Origin: Bacillus sp. SB49
GTDB taxonomy: Bacteria > Bacillota > Bacilli > Bacillales > Halobacillaceae
Reading direction: 5' to 3'
NCBI RefSeq assembly: GCF_000469135.2
Contig: NZ_CP048117.1
Location: 3,385,501-3,449,500, forward strand
DNA: 64,000 nucleotides
The number at the start of each line of letters is the position of its first letter. The stretch's first letter is position 1. The position numbers and the translations under genes were made by a program. The notes below the pieces were generated by a model. It had not been told where the DNA came from, did not search any database, and worked only from the letters and a program-made list of their open reading frames with translations. Positions 44,271 to 52,856 of the stretch are shown in pieces.

Positions 44271-44987
44271 ATGTTTGTGACCATTCAGGACCTTACCTTC
44301 AAATACAAGAATGTGAAATCGTACACAGTCGATCACTTGAACCTTCATATTAAAAAAGGAGAAATTATTTCCATCCTTGGCGAAAGCGGAAGCGGAAAGA
44401 GTACAGTCCTACGCCTTTTATGTGGACTGGAAAAGCCTGAGAAAGGGCGCATTGTCATTAACGAGGAGACGATGACGGATGATCATACCTTCGTTCTTCC
44501 TGAAAAACGCGGAGTCGGTATGGTATTCCAAGACTATGCCTTATTCCCTCATATGACGGTTGCTGAGAACATCCGCTTCGGACTAAAAGGCATGAAGCAA
44601 AAAGAAAAGAAAATGCGCGTGGATGAAGTTTTGTCCTTAGTAAATATGACGGCATTTACAAAACGGTATCCGCATGAATTGAGCGGCGGACAGCAGCAGC
44701 GTATCGCTTTGGCCCGGGCACTTGCCCCAAAACCTTCTCTGTTATTATTAGATGAGCCTTTCAGTAATCTTGATGCGGATTTACAAATTAAAATCCGGAG
44801 TGAGTTGAAGGACATTATTAAAAAGACAGGAACCACATCCATCCTGGTCACGCACGACCGGGAGGATTCCAAGGCGATAGCGGACAGGATTCTCACCATA
44901 AGAGACGGCGCAGCTTATAACTGGGAATCCATCTGCACAATGAAACAGGACCCTTCCCCCCAGTCACAACTTGTTCATATGAAATAA
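44271..44987 (+). CDS. Ferric-iron ABC transporter ATP-binding protein (FbpC-like, short)
   Basis: 238 residues. Walker A GESGSGKST (36-44), Q-loop MVFQDYALFPHM, signature LSGGQQQRIALARAL, Walker B LLLLDEPFSNLD and the H-loop ILVTHDRED. At about 238 residues it lacks the C-terminal TOBE domain of typical FbpC proteins (about 350). ATG 44271 is one base after the permease stop and has GGAG 10 bases upstream, so it is part of the same Fur-controlled operon. The intact ATPase argues that the system was recently functional. Confidence 0.9.
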   Translation: MFVTIQDLTFKYKNVKSYTVDHLNLHIKKGEIISILGESGSGKSTVLRLLCGLEKPEKGRIVINEETMTDDHTFVLPEKRGVGMVFQDYALFPHMTVAENIRFGLKGMKQKEKKMRVDEVLSLVNMTAFTKRYPHELSGGQQQRIALARALAPKPSLLLLDEPFSNLDADLQIKIRSELKDIIKKTGTTSILVTHDREDSKAIADRILTIRDGAAYNWESICTMKQDPSPQSQLVHMK

Positions 44988-44990
44988 ACG

Positions 44991-45027
44991 TAAAAGACGG
45001 GCTTCTTTTAAAGAAGCCCGTCTTTTA
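44991..45027. terminator. Terminator of the iron ABC operon
   Basis: A perfect palindromic stem TAAAAGACGGGCTTCTTT and its complement; both strands have T-rich ends, serving the convergent thioesterase gene as well. Confidence 0.92.
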
Positions 45028-45032
45028 ATCAT

Positions 45033-45548
45033 TTATTTTTTCCAAGGCAGGTCTGTCCCGAACTTCTCTGCCAGTTCTTTCGATTCTTTCCTGCGGTTTT
45101 TGCGGTATTCATGTCTCTTCTGAGCTCCCGCATGGAGCCATTTCTCTTCTTCTGATTCCGGATAGACTCCAGGCACTGGAGAAGGTTCATTATTCTCATC
45201 CACGGCAACCATGGACAGGAAAGCCGTCGTACATACTTTCCGTTCACCGGAAAGCAAATTCTCTGTCGTCGCTTTTACGAACACTTCCATCGATGTGTTA
45301 TGTGTCCAAGTGACGAAGGCCTCCAGGCAGATCGTATCTCCTTCAAAAACCGGCTGCAGAAAGTCTACAGAGTCCGTTGAAGCGGTGACAACGGGTTTAC
45401 GACAATGACGGACGGCGGCAATAGCGGCTACGTCATCAATATGGGCCATCAACTTTCCTCCGAACAATGTTCCGTGGCTGTTCGTATCCGGTGGGAGCAC
45501 GTGTGAACTTTTAACAGTCAGTGAATCTATACATGGTTTTGCTTCCAT
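45033..45548 (-). CDS. Acyl-CoA thioesterase (hotdog fold, YkhA-like)
   Basis: 171 residues. The cytosolic acyl-CoA thioesterase signature NSHGTLFGGKLMAHIDDVAAIAA (about 22-44) and the beta strand VVTASTDSVDFLQP are present; the C-terminal tail is Lys/Arg-rich. It hydrolyses acyl-CoA to free CoA. The ATG at 45548 has GAGG 9 bases upstream. The longer frame to 45806 enters the cssS gene and has unrelated sequence, so it is rejected. Confidence 0.88.
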   Translation of the reverse strand: MEAKPCIDSLTVKSSHVLPPDTNSHGTLFGGKLMAHIDDVAAIAAVRHCRKPVVTASTDSVDFLQPVFEGDTICLEAFVTWTHNTSMEVFVKATTENLLSGERKVCTTAFLSMVAVDENNEPSPVPGVYPESEEEKWLHAGAQKRHEYRKNRRKESKELAEKFGTDLPWKK

Positions 45549-45612
45549 CGTCTCTGTCCTCTCTTCTATGTGAAATCGTTCTCTGTTCCTATTATACCAT
45601 GTTCTTCCGTTC

Positions 45613-46944
45613 TCACTCTCTTCTAAAAAACTGGACCTCGAAAACAGCCCCGGTCCCGTTCTTCTTGTTGGACGCGCTGATTTCTCCACCGCTCCGCTCA
45701 ATAATGGCTCTGGCAATAGCGAGACCAAGACCTGTTTCTCCTCCTTTTCCTTTAATGAAACGCTCAAACAATTGTGGAAGCAATTCTTCCGGAATACCTC
45801 CTCCATCGTCTATAACACGGACCAAAAAACGATTCTCTTTCTCTTCCGTTTCGATAGAGACCTTCGTTTCGGCATGACGAACGGCGTTGCTTAAAATGTT
45901 GATCAGCGCCTGCAGTACTCTTTCCGGATCTACATTGGCGCGGAACGGCCTTGCATTTCCCATCTCCAACGCAATTTCTTTGTCTCTCGCCAATGGATAG
46001 ATCAAGTCTTTGGCCTGATTGGCTATTTCAGAGAGATCCGTGTCTTCCGGATGGTAGACGTCTTCATTACTGTCCAGCTTAGCGAGTAAGATCATTTCAT
46101 TTACAATCTTCTTCAATCGTTCCGTTTCGCTTACCATTACATTCAAGCCCTTTTCTCTTGCTTCCCCTTCAAACACCCCGTCCCTGATCCCTTCGGCATA
46201 ACCTTGGATAGACATCAACGGGGTCTTCAATTCATGGGAGGCATTTTGGAAGAACTGCTTCTGCGAATGAATGTAGCGCGAGAGTTCTTTCGCCATCTGC
46301 CTTACGCTCTGCTCCACTTCCCGGATTTCTCCGGAAGCTTCCACCTCCTGAACATCAGAAAACTGCCGTTTCTCAATTTTCTTTAATTCTCGTTTCAATT
46401 TCGTCAGTGGAGTGACGAGCCTCCAAGTCAGCACATAGCTGACGATGATAGCCATGAACAGACCGATTACGAAAACAGCAAGCATCCGGAGCGCGAAGAC
46501 GGATTGGACAGCCTGCAGGTCATTGAGCGGTGTAGCCATCACCAATACTTGATCGTTTCCGGAGTTCACTGCAAAATCGTAGACCACATATTTCTCTTCC
46601 CGGCTCTCCCACACTTCCTGCCCCATCAATTCATCCTCATACCTGTCGATCCAGGTGTATGCGATGTCTGCCGGCATCGTCCGGAACAATACTTCCCCCG
46701 TACTCCTGTCGAATAGAAGGATCGGATAATTTCTATCTTGAATCAGCTCGGACAACTGTGTGTTCCTGTCGGGTCCGTCTTCATTAATGACGTTGATCAG
46801 CAATTCGGCTCTCCCCTTCAATTGTCTCTGTTCGTCCTGAATCAGCATATCCATGAGCAGAGAATAAATGAAGAAAGCGGTAATGGACATGATTGCGATG
46901 ATCAAGGCAGCAAATGCGGCATTCAGCTGGTATTGAAGCTTCAT
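45613..46944 (-). CDS. cssS: Sensor histidine kinase of secretion stress (CssS-like)
   Basis: 443 residues: membrane segment 1 (11-32), outside sensor loop (33-150), membrane segment 2 (153-173), HAMP, HisKA with phospho-His237 (NASHELKTPLMSIQGYAEG), HATPase with NILSNAVRHA, DDGGGIP and GETGLGLAIARAI. It starts at ATG 46944, overlapping the regulator stop by 4 bases. The regulator-kinase pair divergent from an HtrA-type protease matches B. subtilis cssRS-htrB, which senses misfolded secreted proteins. Assignment by order and length, not by signal. Confidence 0.85.
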   Translation of the reverse strand: MKLQYQLNAAFAALIIAIMSITAFFIYSLLMDMLIQDEQRQLKGRAELLINVINEDGPDRNTQLSELIQDRNYPILLFDRSTGEVLFRTMPADIAYTWIDRYEDELMGQEVWESREEKYVVYDFAVNSGNDQVLVMATPLNDLQAVQSVFALRMLAVFVIGLFMAIIVSYVLTWRLVTPLTKLKRELKKIEKRQFSDVQEVEASGEIREVEQSVRQMAKELSRYIHSQKQFFQNASHELKTPLMSIQGYAEGIRDGVFEGEAREKGLNVMVSETERLKKIVNEMILLAKLDSNEDVYHPEDTDLSEIANQAKDLIYPLARDKEIALEMGNARPFRANVDPERVLQALINILSNAVRHAETKVSIETEEKENRFLVRVIDDGGGIPEELLPQLFERFIKGKGGETGLGLAIARAIIERSGGEISASNKKNGTGAVFEVQFFRRE

Positions 46945-47627
46945 GACCCCTTCTCCCGGAGCCGGTAGCCATGTCCCCAAACGGTCTCAATCGGAAGCTG
47001 GCTCATTTTCTTCCGCAACCTTTTGATGAGATCATCCACCGCCCGATCGCTTCCGAAGTAGTCCTCTCCCCACACCTTGATGAGAAGTTCCTCCCGGGAA
47101 AAAGCACGATTAACTTGGGATGCGAGGATGCGGAGCATTTCGAATTCTTTTGTCGTCACTTCCACCTCTTCGGATCGGAAGTAAGCCCGACGCTCGGAAT
47201 AACTCAACTCCAGCTCCCCTGCGATAACCCTGTCTCCCTGTTCTTCGGAGACAGGTCGTAATGCTTCCCATCTCTTTAAATGACGCTTCACACGCGCCAT
47301 CAACTCTCTCGGGCTGAAGGGCTTCGTCAAATAATCATCTCCACCAAGCTCCAGCCCCAGGATTTTATCGACTTCATCATCCTTCGCTGATATGATTAAA
47401 ATGGGTACTTCCGACGTCTGCCTTATCTTCTTACAAAACTCATACCCGTCCATACCTGGAAGCATAATATCCAGCACCCACAAGTCAGGTGTCTCTTCCT
47501 CAAATACCTCCCACGCCTTTTCAGCCGTATCGGAAGCGTAGACACGATAGCCTTCTTTCTTCAAATATCCTTCCACAATATCTCTTATATTCGGATCATC
47601 TTCTACAAGACCGATCTTATAGTCCAT
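46941..47627 (-). CDS. cssR: OmpR-family response regulator (CssR-like)
   Basis: 228 residues. Receiver domain with acidic pocket LVEDDPN, phospho-Asp53 (LWVLDIMLPGMDGYEF) and switch Lys in YLTKPFSPRELMAR; C-terminal winged helix (about 130-225) with VEVTTKEFEMLRILASQVNRAFSREELL and RAVDDLIKRLRKKM. It is 185 bases from the divergent protease gene, the expected target. ATG 47627 follows AAGGAGGAATA. Confidence 0.88.
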   Translation of the reverse strand: MDYKIGLVEDDPNIRDIVEGYLKKEGYRVYASDTAEKAWEVFEEETPDLWVLDIMLPGMDGYEFCKKIRQTSEVPILIISAKDDEVDKILGLELGGDDYLTKPFSPRELMARVKRHLKRWEALRPVSEEQGDRVIAGELELSYSERRAYFRSEEVEVTTKEFEMLRILASQVNRAFSREELLIKVWGEDYFGSDRAVDDLIKRLRKKMSQLPIETVWGHGYRLREKGS

Positions 47628-47812
47628 GCTTATTCCTCCTTCAAACGATCGTCCTCTACTTATTTTCTCATATTAGCGGGCGTTCTCCCTTCATTACACA
47701 CTTTTTCCACATTTACTCCAAAGTCATTCCATATATCGAGCGTATTATAAAGAATGTAAGAGACATCAAGAGACATACATCGAAACGAAGAGAAAGGAGC
47801 CAGCGCTTCTCT

Positions 47813-48967
47813 ATGTTTGATGACGAAAAACAGAAAAAACACCGAAAAAGCCAGTATAAGCGTTCTGGATTGGCCTTCAGCGTCCTAGGTGCCATCATCG
47901 CTGTTTTTCTTGTTACGACTGTGTTCCAATGGAAAGGAATTTCCATCCATATCAACACAGATCAGCCTACTGCTCAAGCGAACGAACTTGAGATTGGAGA
48001 AACACAAGAGGCCGTAACACAGGCGATAGATGAAGCCTCCCCAGCAGTCGTCGGGATAAGCAATATCCAGAATGGTTCACAAGGTGCAGAAAAAGCCGGT
48101 ACTGGATCCGGGGTCATTTATAAGAAAGACGGTGATAAAGCTTTTGTTGCCACCAACCATCACGTAGTAGAGAATGCTTCCGAACTGGAAGTCATTTTAA
48201 GTGATGGAACGAAAGTGAATGCCGAATTGAAAGGCAGTGACCCGTTAACAGATCTAGCCGTTTTACAGATAGATAGCGAACACGTCCAAAAGGTTGCCCG
48301 GTTGGGTGAAGCGAAAGACGTAGAGGTCGGCCAGACAGCCATAGCCATCGGTAACCCGCTAGGCATGGAGTTCGCTGGATCAGCCACCAAAGGTATTGTC
48401 AGTGGTCTTAAAAGGGATATCCCTGTAGATATTAACGGAGACCAACAGCCAGACTGGCAGACCGAAGTGATCCAAACGGATGCTGCCATCAACCCAGGAA
48501 ACAGTGGTGGGGCATTGATAAATCTGCAAGGGGAAGTCATTGGGATTAACTCGATGAAAATTGCCAAAGCAGAAGTGGAAGGCATCGGATTTTCCATCCC
48601 GATGGATGTAGCCAAGCCAGTCATCGAGGACCTGGAATCCAAAGGACAAGTAGAACGGCCTTATATGGGCGTTTCACTCCAAGATGTCACTCAGGTACCT
48701 AATCAAATCCTGCAGGATGAATTAGGGCTCCCGGAGGATGTTAAAGGAGGCGTGCTTGTACAGGGTATCGAACAAGGTTCCCCCGCCCAAAAGGCAGGAA
48801 TCGACCGGTACGATGTCATTACGGAAATCGATGGGGAAGAAATAAAATCCCTCATTGATCTAAGAAAGTATCTTTATAACGAAATGGACGATGGAGATAC
48901 TGCAGATTTGACCGTTTATCGTGACGGCAGCCCAATGAATATAAAACTTACGCTAACCTCTCAATAA
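47813..48967 (+). CDS. htrB: Membrane-anchored serine protease HtrA/DegP family (HtrB-like)
   Basis: 384 residues. A cytosolic basic start, one membrane anchor (18-38), then an outside trypsin-like protease domain with His117 (ATNHHVV), Asp147 (DPLTDLAVL) and Ser231 (INPGNSGGAL), and a PDZ domain (about 280-380, GGVLVQGIEQGSPAQKAGI). It degrades misfolded proteins at the outer membrane face. The ATG at 47813 is the only start in the area; its AAAGGAG is 13 bases away, longer than usual. Placed divergent to cssRS, as in B. subtilis htrB. Confidence 0.9.
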   Translation: MFDDEKQKKHRKSQYKRSGLAFSVLGAIIAVFLVTTVFQWKGISIHINTDQPTAQANELEIGETQEAVTQAIDEASPAVVGISNIQNGSQGAEKAGTGSGVIYKKDGDKAFVATNHHVVENASELEVILSDGTKVNAELKGSDPLTDLAVLQIDSEHVQKVARLGEAKDVEVGQTAIAIGNPLGMEFAGSATKGIVSGLKRDIPVDINGDQQPDWQTEVIQTDAAINPGNSGGALINLQGEVIGINSMKIAKAEVEGIGFSIPMDVAKPVIEDLESKGQVERPYMGVSLQDVTQVPNQILQDELGLPEDVKGGVLVQGIEQGSPAQKAGIDRYDVITEIDGEEIKSLIDLRKYLYNEMDDGDTADLTVYRDGSPMNIKLTLTSQ

Positions 48968-49006
48968 GAACAACAGATAAGCTATTAATTTGATATGTCT
49001 TGAAAC

Positions 49007-49147
49007 GTCTGGCGGTTAAAGGGGACCAGGCATACGATCCCCCCTCCAACCAATGCCTGATTGAACTTTGCCGCAGACCTTTCAGACACCATTATTATAA
49101 CCAACCTCTCTCGAAAGAGCCCCTGCGCATTGCGCAGGGGCTCTTTT
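49007..49147 (+). ncRNA. Candidate structured small RNA with C-rich loop
   Basis: Nested helices are visible: GTCT/AGAC (49007-49010 with 49075-49078), GCGG/CCGC (49012-49015 with 49071-49074), AAAG/CTTT (49018-49021 with 49066-49069) and CAGGCAT/ATGCCTG (49027-49033 with 49053-49059). The 19-base apical loop holds CCCCCCTCC (49039-49047), complementary to Shine-Dalgarno sequences. A very strong terminator (49114-49147) follows. No protein frame fits. It could be an independent sRNA or one cut from the htrB 3' end; no clear promoter is seen. Confidence 0.45.
49114..49147. terminator. Bidirectional terminator between htrB and cls
   Basis: A 16-bp perfect stem AAAGAGCCCCTGCGCA (49114-49129) with its complement (49131-49146) and a T run on the plus strand, A run on the other. 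Confidence 0.93.
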
Positions 49148-49162
49148 TATTTCCGCTTCTAT

Positions 49163-50605
49163 TTAAAGAATCGGTGATAACAGCCTGGAAATGGCTTCTT
49201 TAAACCTTATCCATTTCGATCTGGATTGATAGAGCTTCAAAGTGAGCTCTGTCGAATCTGCAATGTCTTCCTGAAATCGGTCTGCCAGGGTTTTGGAGAT
49301 ATCCGGATGGTAGAGGAAGGCATTGACCTCGAAATTCAACCGAAAGCTTCGAACATCGATGTTTGCTGTTCCGACGGATGCTATATTCCCATCAACTACT
49401 AACGTTTTCGCATGCAGGAACCCCTTTTGATATACATAAATGGTTGCTCCCGCCTTCAGCATATCGCCGATATTGGAGTAAGTAGCCCAGTATACGAATG
49501 GATGATCCGGCTTGTTGGGGATCATAATCCTGACGTCGACCCCGGAAAGGACAGCTACGCGGAGTGCATCCAGCAAACTGTCATCAGGAATGAAGTAAGG
49601 CGTTTGAATGTACACATAATCCTTAGCAGACAGAATCATCTTAATGTACCCATGCTTGATCTGCTCCCATTCGGAATCCGGCCCGCTGGAAACGATCTGC
49701 ATGCCGACATCCCCCTTCGGTTCCGCCTGATAATAACGCTCTTCATAGACGATATCCCTTCTGGAAGCCTGATTCCAGTCGAGAATGAAGCGCGTCTGCA
49801 TGTGATTGACCGTTTCCCCTTCCACTCTCAAATGCGTATCACGCCAGTATCCGAAACGCTTGTTGAACCCTAAGTATTCATCGCCGATGTTGAAACCGCC
49901 GATGTAACCGATCTTCCCATCAATAATTGCCAGTTTTCTATGATTACGATAATTGATTTTGAAATTGACCTTTGGAATAAGAGACGGAAAGAAAGACTCG
50001 ACTTGAACTCCTGCCTCGACCAGCTTCTTCTTGTACTTTCTCTTCAAGAGCCTCGAGCCCATATCATCATATAGTAATTTTACCTCAAGTCCCTGCTGTG
50101 CTTTCCTTATCAGGACGTCCGCCAGCCTCTGCCCGAGATTATCATCTCTAAGAATATAATACAGCAGATGAATGTGATCCTCCGCTTCTTCAATATCCTG
50201 CATCAGAGCATGGAATTTCTTCTGGCCGTCCGTGAATATTTCCACTTCATTGTTCTGGGACAGCAATGCATCATTATTCTTTAAGTGCATATAAATTAAA
50301 TCTTCATATGGAATGATGTCCTCATGATACACTTCCAGCTTATCCTCCTTGATCGCCTGCAGCTGCTCCTGCACAGCGGTCAGTAAGCCAAGCCTGCTTT
50401 TCTTATCCCACGTAAAAATTTCTTTGTTGCTCAAACGCCTTCCGAAGATTAAGTATAAGATAAAGCCGACGATCGGTAAGAACAACAAGACCATCAACCA
50501 TGCCCACGTCGCACTTGCATCCCTTCGTTCGAGGAACACAATCGCCAGAGCGAGAAGAACGTTAAATGCTAGGAGAAAGCTGAGTATGTGAGGTAAAAAA
50601 TCCAT
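49163..50605 (-). CDS. cls: Cardiolipin synthase
   Basis: 480 residues. Two N-terminal membrane segments (near 5-25 and 37-57, the latter WAWLMVLLFLPIVGFILYLIFG) and two phospholipase D domains with HKD motifs: HRKLAIIDGKIGYIGG and HAKTLVVDGNIASVGT. It joins two phosphatidylglycerols into cardiolipin. The ATG at 50605 has AGGTG 6 bases upstream. Length is as in Bacillus ClsA. Monocistronic, convergent with htrB. Confidence 0.94.
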   Translation of the reverse strand: MDFLPHILSFLLAFNVLLALAIVFLERRDASATWAWLMVLLFLPIVGFILYLIFGRRLSNKEIFTWDKKSRLGLLTAVQEQLQAIKEDKLEVYHEDIIPYEDLIYMHLKNNDALLSQNNEVEIFTDGQKKFHALMQDIEEAEDHIHLLYYILRDDNLGQRLADVLIRKAQQGLEVKLLYDDMGSRLLKRKYKKKLVEAGVQVESFFPSLIPKVNFKINYRNHRKLAIIDGKIGYIGGFNIGDEYLGFNKRFGYWRDTHLRVEGETVNHMQTRFILDWNQASRRDIVYEERYYQAEPKGDVGMQIVSSGPDSEWEQIKHGYIKMILSAKDYVYIQTPYFIPDDSLLDALRVAVLSGVDVRIMIPNKPDHPFVYWATYSNIGDMLKAGATIYVYQKGFLHAKTLVVDGNIASVGTANIDVRSFRLNFEVNAFLYHPDISKTLADRFQEDIADSTELTLKLYQSRSKWIRFKEAISRLLSPIL

Positions 50606-50711
50606 TGGAATCACCTGCCTTTACCTATCTTACGATTATTATTTAAATATACCACACTCATCCCCGAAACCACCCTGATTAAAACAGAGGGATATCTCTT
50701 CCGCTTCATAA

Positions 50712-50754
50712 GAAAAAAGGGAGATGCTTCTTGATAAAGCATTTCCCTTTTTTC
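50712..50754. terminator. Terminator after nadR
   Basis: An 18-bp stem (50712-50729 with 50737-50754) of GAAAAAAGGGA and its complement with one G-T mismatch; both strands end in T-rich runs. Confidence 0.85.
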
Positions 50755-50761
50755 TGCATGG

Positions 50762-51304
50762 CTATTGATTCAGAAGAATACCGGCTTCTTGCAAGGCTTC
50801 TTCTGCTTCATCCAATGCTTCCTTATTATCCGCTGCTATCGTGTGGGTGTGAATACCTCCCGTGAGTTCCAAAAGATACGAGGCGTTGGTGGACTCGACC
50901 TTCCGAATGAACTTCTTCACATCCCGCCTGTTCGCTATGCGCAGCTGAGCTGTCAAGTCGCCGTAAATCGGATGTTCTACGACGACGTCCTGGACATGGA
51001 CTCCGTGGTCAACAAGAATATTCAATTCTTCTTCCGTTGATTCACCGGCATGCTGGCAGACAATCGTCCGTTCGAATGCCATGTCTTCTTTCGCATCTGT
51101 CATGTACATGTACCCCTGACTAGTAGCGACAATCGGTTCATTGGCAGCTTTCAACAAGGACACATCGCCGACGATCACCTGGCGGGTCACGCTCATTTCC
51201 TCTGCCAGAGAGCTTCCCGTTACAGGAGTACGCTTCTGTTTCAATAACGTTAGAATATGGTCGCGCCGTTCACTTGCTTTCATTTTTTTAGAAGATTGAC
51301 TCAT
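50762..51304 (-). CDS. nadR: NAD biosynthesis repressor NadR (YrxA/3H-domain type)
   Basis: 180 residues. N-terminal winged HTH (RRDHILTLLKQKRTPVTGSSLAEEMSVTRQVIVGDVSLL) followed by a 3H domain: conserved His at QHAGES, HPIYGD and GGIHTHTI, which bind metal and nicotinic acid. The family represses nad genes when niacin is present. Here nadB/nadA are not adjacent. The ATG at 51304 has GGAGGGG 7 bases upstream; the longer frame to 51331 has no site. Possible promoter on the minus strand: TTCCAG, 18 bases, TAAAAT. Confidence 0.88.
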   Translation of the reverse strand: MSQSSKKMKASERRDHILTLLKQKRTPVTGSSLAEEMSVTRQVIVGDVSLLKAANEPIVATSQGYMYMTDAKEDMAFERTIVCQHAGESTEEELNILVDHGVHVQDVVVEHPIYGDLTAQLRIANRRDVKKFIRKVESTNASYLLELTGGIHTHTIAADNKEALDEAEEALQEAGILLNQ

Positions 51305-51385
51305 CACATGACCCCTCCGTACGATTAACATAAGAACATTTTATCACAATCTGTATTTATTCTGGAAGCACACGTCCGTTAGCAA

Positions 51386-52843
51386 TCAGGCGTGTTGAAA
51401 ACCATCCAGCTTCCATTGTTCAATAGAGAATGTACTTTCACCGAGGGAGGTGAACAGAATATGTTCTTCTTCCGGCTGAGGGAAGATTCGTGAAGTCATA
51501 ACTTCTTCCCCTTCATTTATGAATACTTCAAGAGAGGAGTGGTCGACGTACAAACGCATACTCTTCAACCCTTGTTCAAGGGCGACCCGACGGAATTCCG
51601 TTTTCGTTTTGTCCTCCAAATGGGGCCTGGACAAGGTGAGCACGCCGTCCTTATAACTTAAAGAAGCGTATTGGAAAAGCTCGATGGCGAATTGATCCTC
51701 AATTTTCTCAAACTCCAGGTTCCACTCAACGCTTTTCCCTTCTATCCCTCTGATTGCCTTTTGATCATTGTTAATCGTAATAGACGAATGAAGGAGCACC
51801 GGTCCTCTCATCTGCTTAAGCTCTTCCGCAGGCTTCTGAATGATCTGCGTGCCATTCCAGGTCAATTCTCTCGGAAGGGTCATGCAGTGAACCCACTGAT
51901 ATTCGATGGTTGGATGGGCCTGTTCATACTGGTCAGGCACACCCATCCATCCGAAGAGAAGCCTTCTCCCCTGTTCGTCCAGGGTCGTTTGAGGGGCATA
52001 GAACTCAAACCCTCGGTCTAGTTCCCGGAAGTCTTCGTGCTCAAGCTTTCCAGTGTTGTAATCAAGAGCACCTGCGAAGTATCCACTCTGATACGTATTG
52101 GCATAGTTCATACCTTGAGGTTGCAGCCCTTGAGGCGATACGATCAGGATGTCTTTTCCACCTAGTTCAAACAAGTCGGGACATTCCCACATATAACCGA
52201 AGGAGCCAAGGGTCCCCTCCCCGCTTCCTGTCACCGGACCCATCAACTCCCAGTTCTTTAAGTCTGATGACTGGAACATAACAACTTTCCCTTGAAGATC
52301 TTCGCTTTGTGCTCCAATGACCATATACCAATGATCGGCTTTCTTCCAAACTTTTGGATCTCTGAAGTGAGGTGTGTACCCTTCAGGAAGGTTGACAGCC
52401 ACCCCTTGTTTCTCGAAGTGTACACCGTCTTGCGATACTGCGATGCATTGATAAGCCTCCCGGTTATCATTCTCGTCTTTTACATTTCCCGTATAGAAAA
52501 GATAGAGTTCATCATCATGAACCACTGCACTTCCTGAATAAACTCCGTTTTTGTCAAACCAGTCCGAAGGCGTCAAAGCTATGGGCTCATGCCGCCATTT
52601 CACTAAGTCTTCGGAGGCGTAATGGCCCCAAAACTTCGCACCATGGCCGGTGTCGAAGGGCATCCATTGGTAGAAAAGATGGTACGTACCTTTCCATTGA
52701 ATAAATCCGTTCGGATCATTCAGCAGCCCGACCGGGGGCATATGATGATACTTCAGGCGGTAAGGATCGGATTCCACTGTGTCCTTATGCTTCTCCACTT
52801 CTTCGTTAGCTAGTCTTCGTAATTCTAAATCGCGTTCTGACAA
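51386..52843 (-). CDS. sacA: Sucrose-6-phosphate hydrolase (GH32)
   Basis: 485 residues. Five-bladed propeller with nucleophile Asp43 (GLLNDPNGF), transition-state Asp162 (FRDPKVW) and acid/base Glu220 (MWECPDLF), then the C-terminal beta-sandwich. No signal peptide, so it acts inside on sucrose 6-phosphate, giving glucose 6-phosphate and fructose. It starts 13 bases after fructokinase on the same strand, forming a two-gene sucrose unit. No sucrose PTS permease is in the window. ATG 52843 follows GGGAGGCG. Confidence 0.93.
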   Translation of the reverse strand: MSERDLELRRLANEEVEKHKDTVESDPYRLKYHHMPPVGLLNDPNGFIQWKGTYHLFYQWMPFDTGHGAKFWGHYASEDLVKWRHEPIALTPSDWFDKNGVYSGSAVVHDDELYLFYTGNVKDENDNREAYQCIAVSQDGVHFEKQGVAVNLPEGYTPHFRDPKVWKKADHWYMVIGAQSEDLQGKVVMFQSSDLKNWELMGPVTGSGEGTLGSFGYMWECPDLFELGGKDILIVSPQGLQPQGMNYANTYQSGYFAGALDYNTGKLEHEDFRELDRGFEFYAPQTTLDEQGRRLLFGWMGVPDQYEQAHPTIEYQWVHCMTLPRELTWNGTQIIQKPAEELKQMRGPVLLHSSITINNDQKAIRGIEGKSVEWNLEFEKIEDQFAIELFQYASLSYKDGVLTLSRPHLEDKTKTEFRRVALEQGLKSMRLYVDHSSLEVFINEGEEVMTSRIFPQPEEEHILFTSLGESTFSIEQWKLDGFQHA

Positions 52844-52856
52844 AACGACGCCTCCC

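Noticed and set aside
45549-45806. N-terminal extension of the thioesterase
   Set aside because: It overlaps the end of cssS and lacks family similarity; ATG 45548 fits homologues.
49000-49203. 67-residue ORF after htrB
   Set aside because: It runs through the strong terminator and into cls, has no ribosome site and no plausible protein character; the region is better explained as RNA structure.
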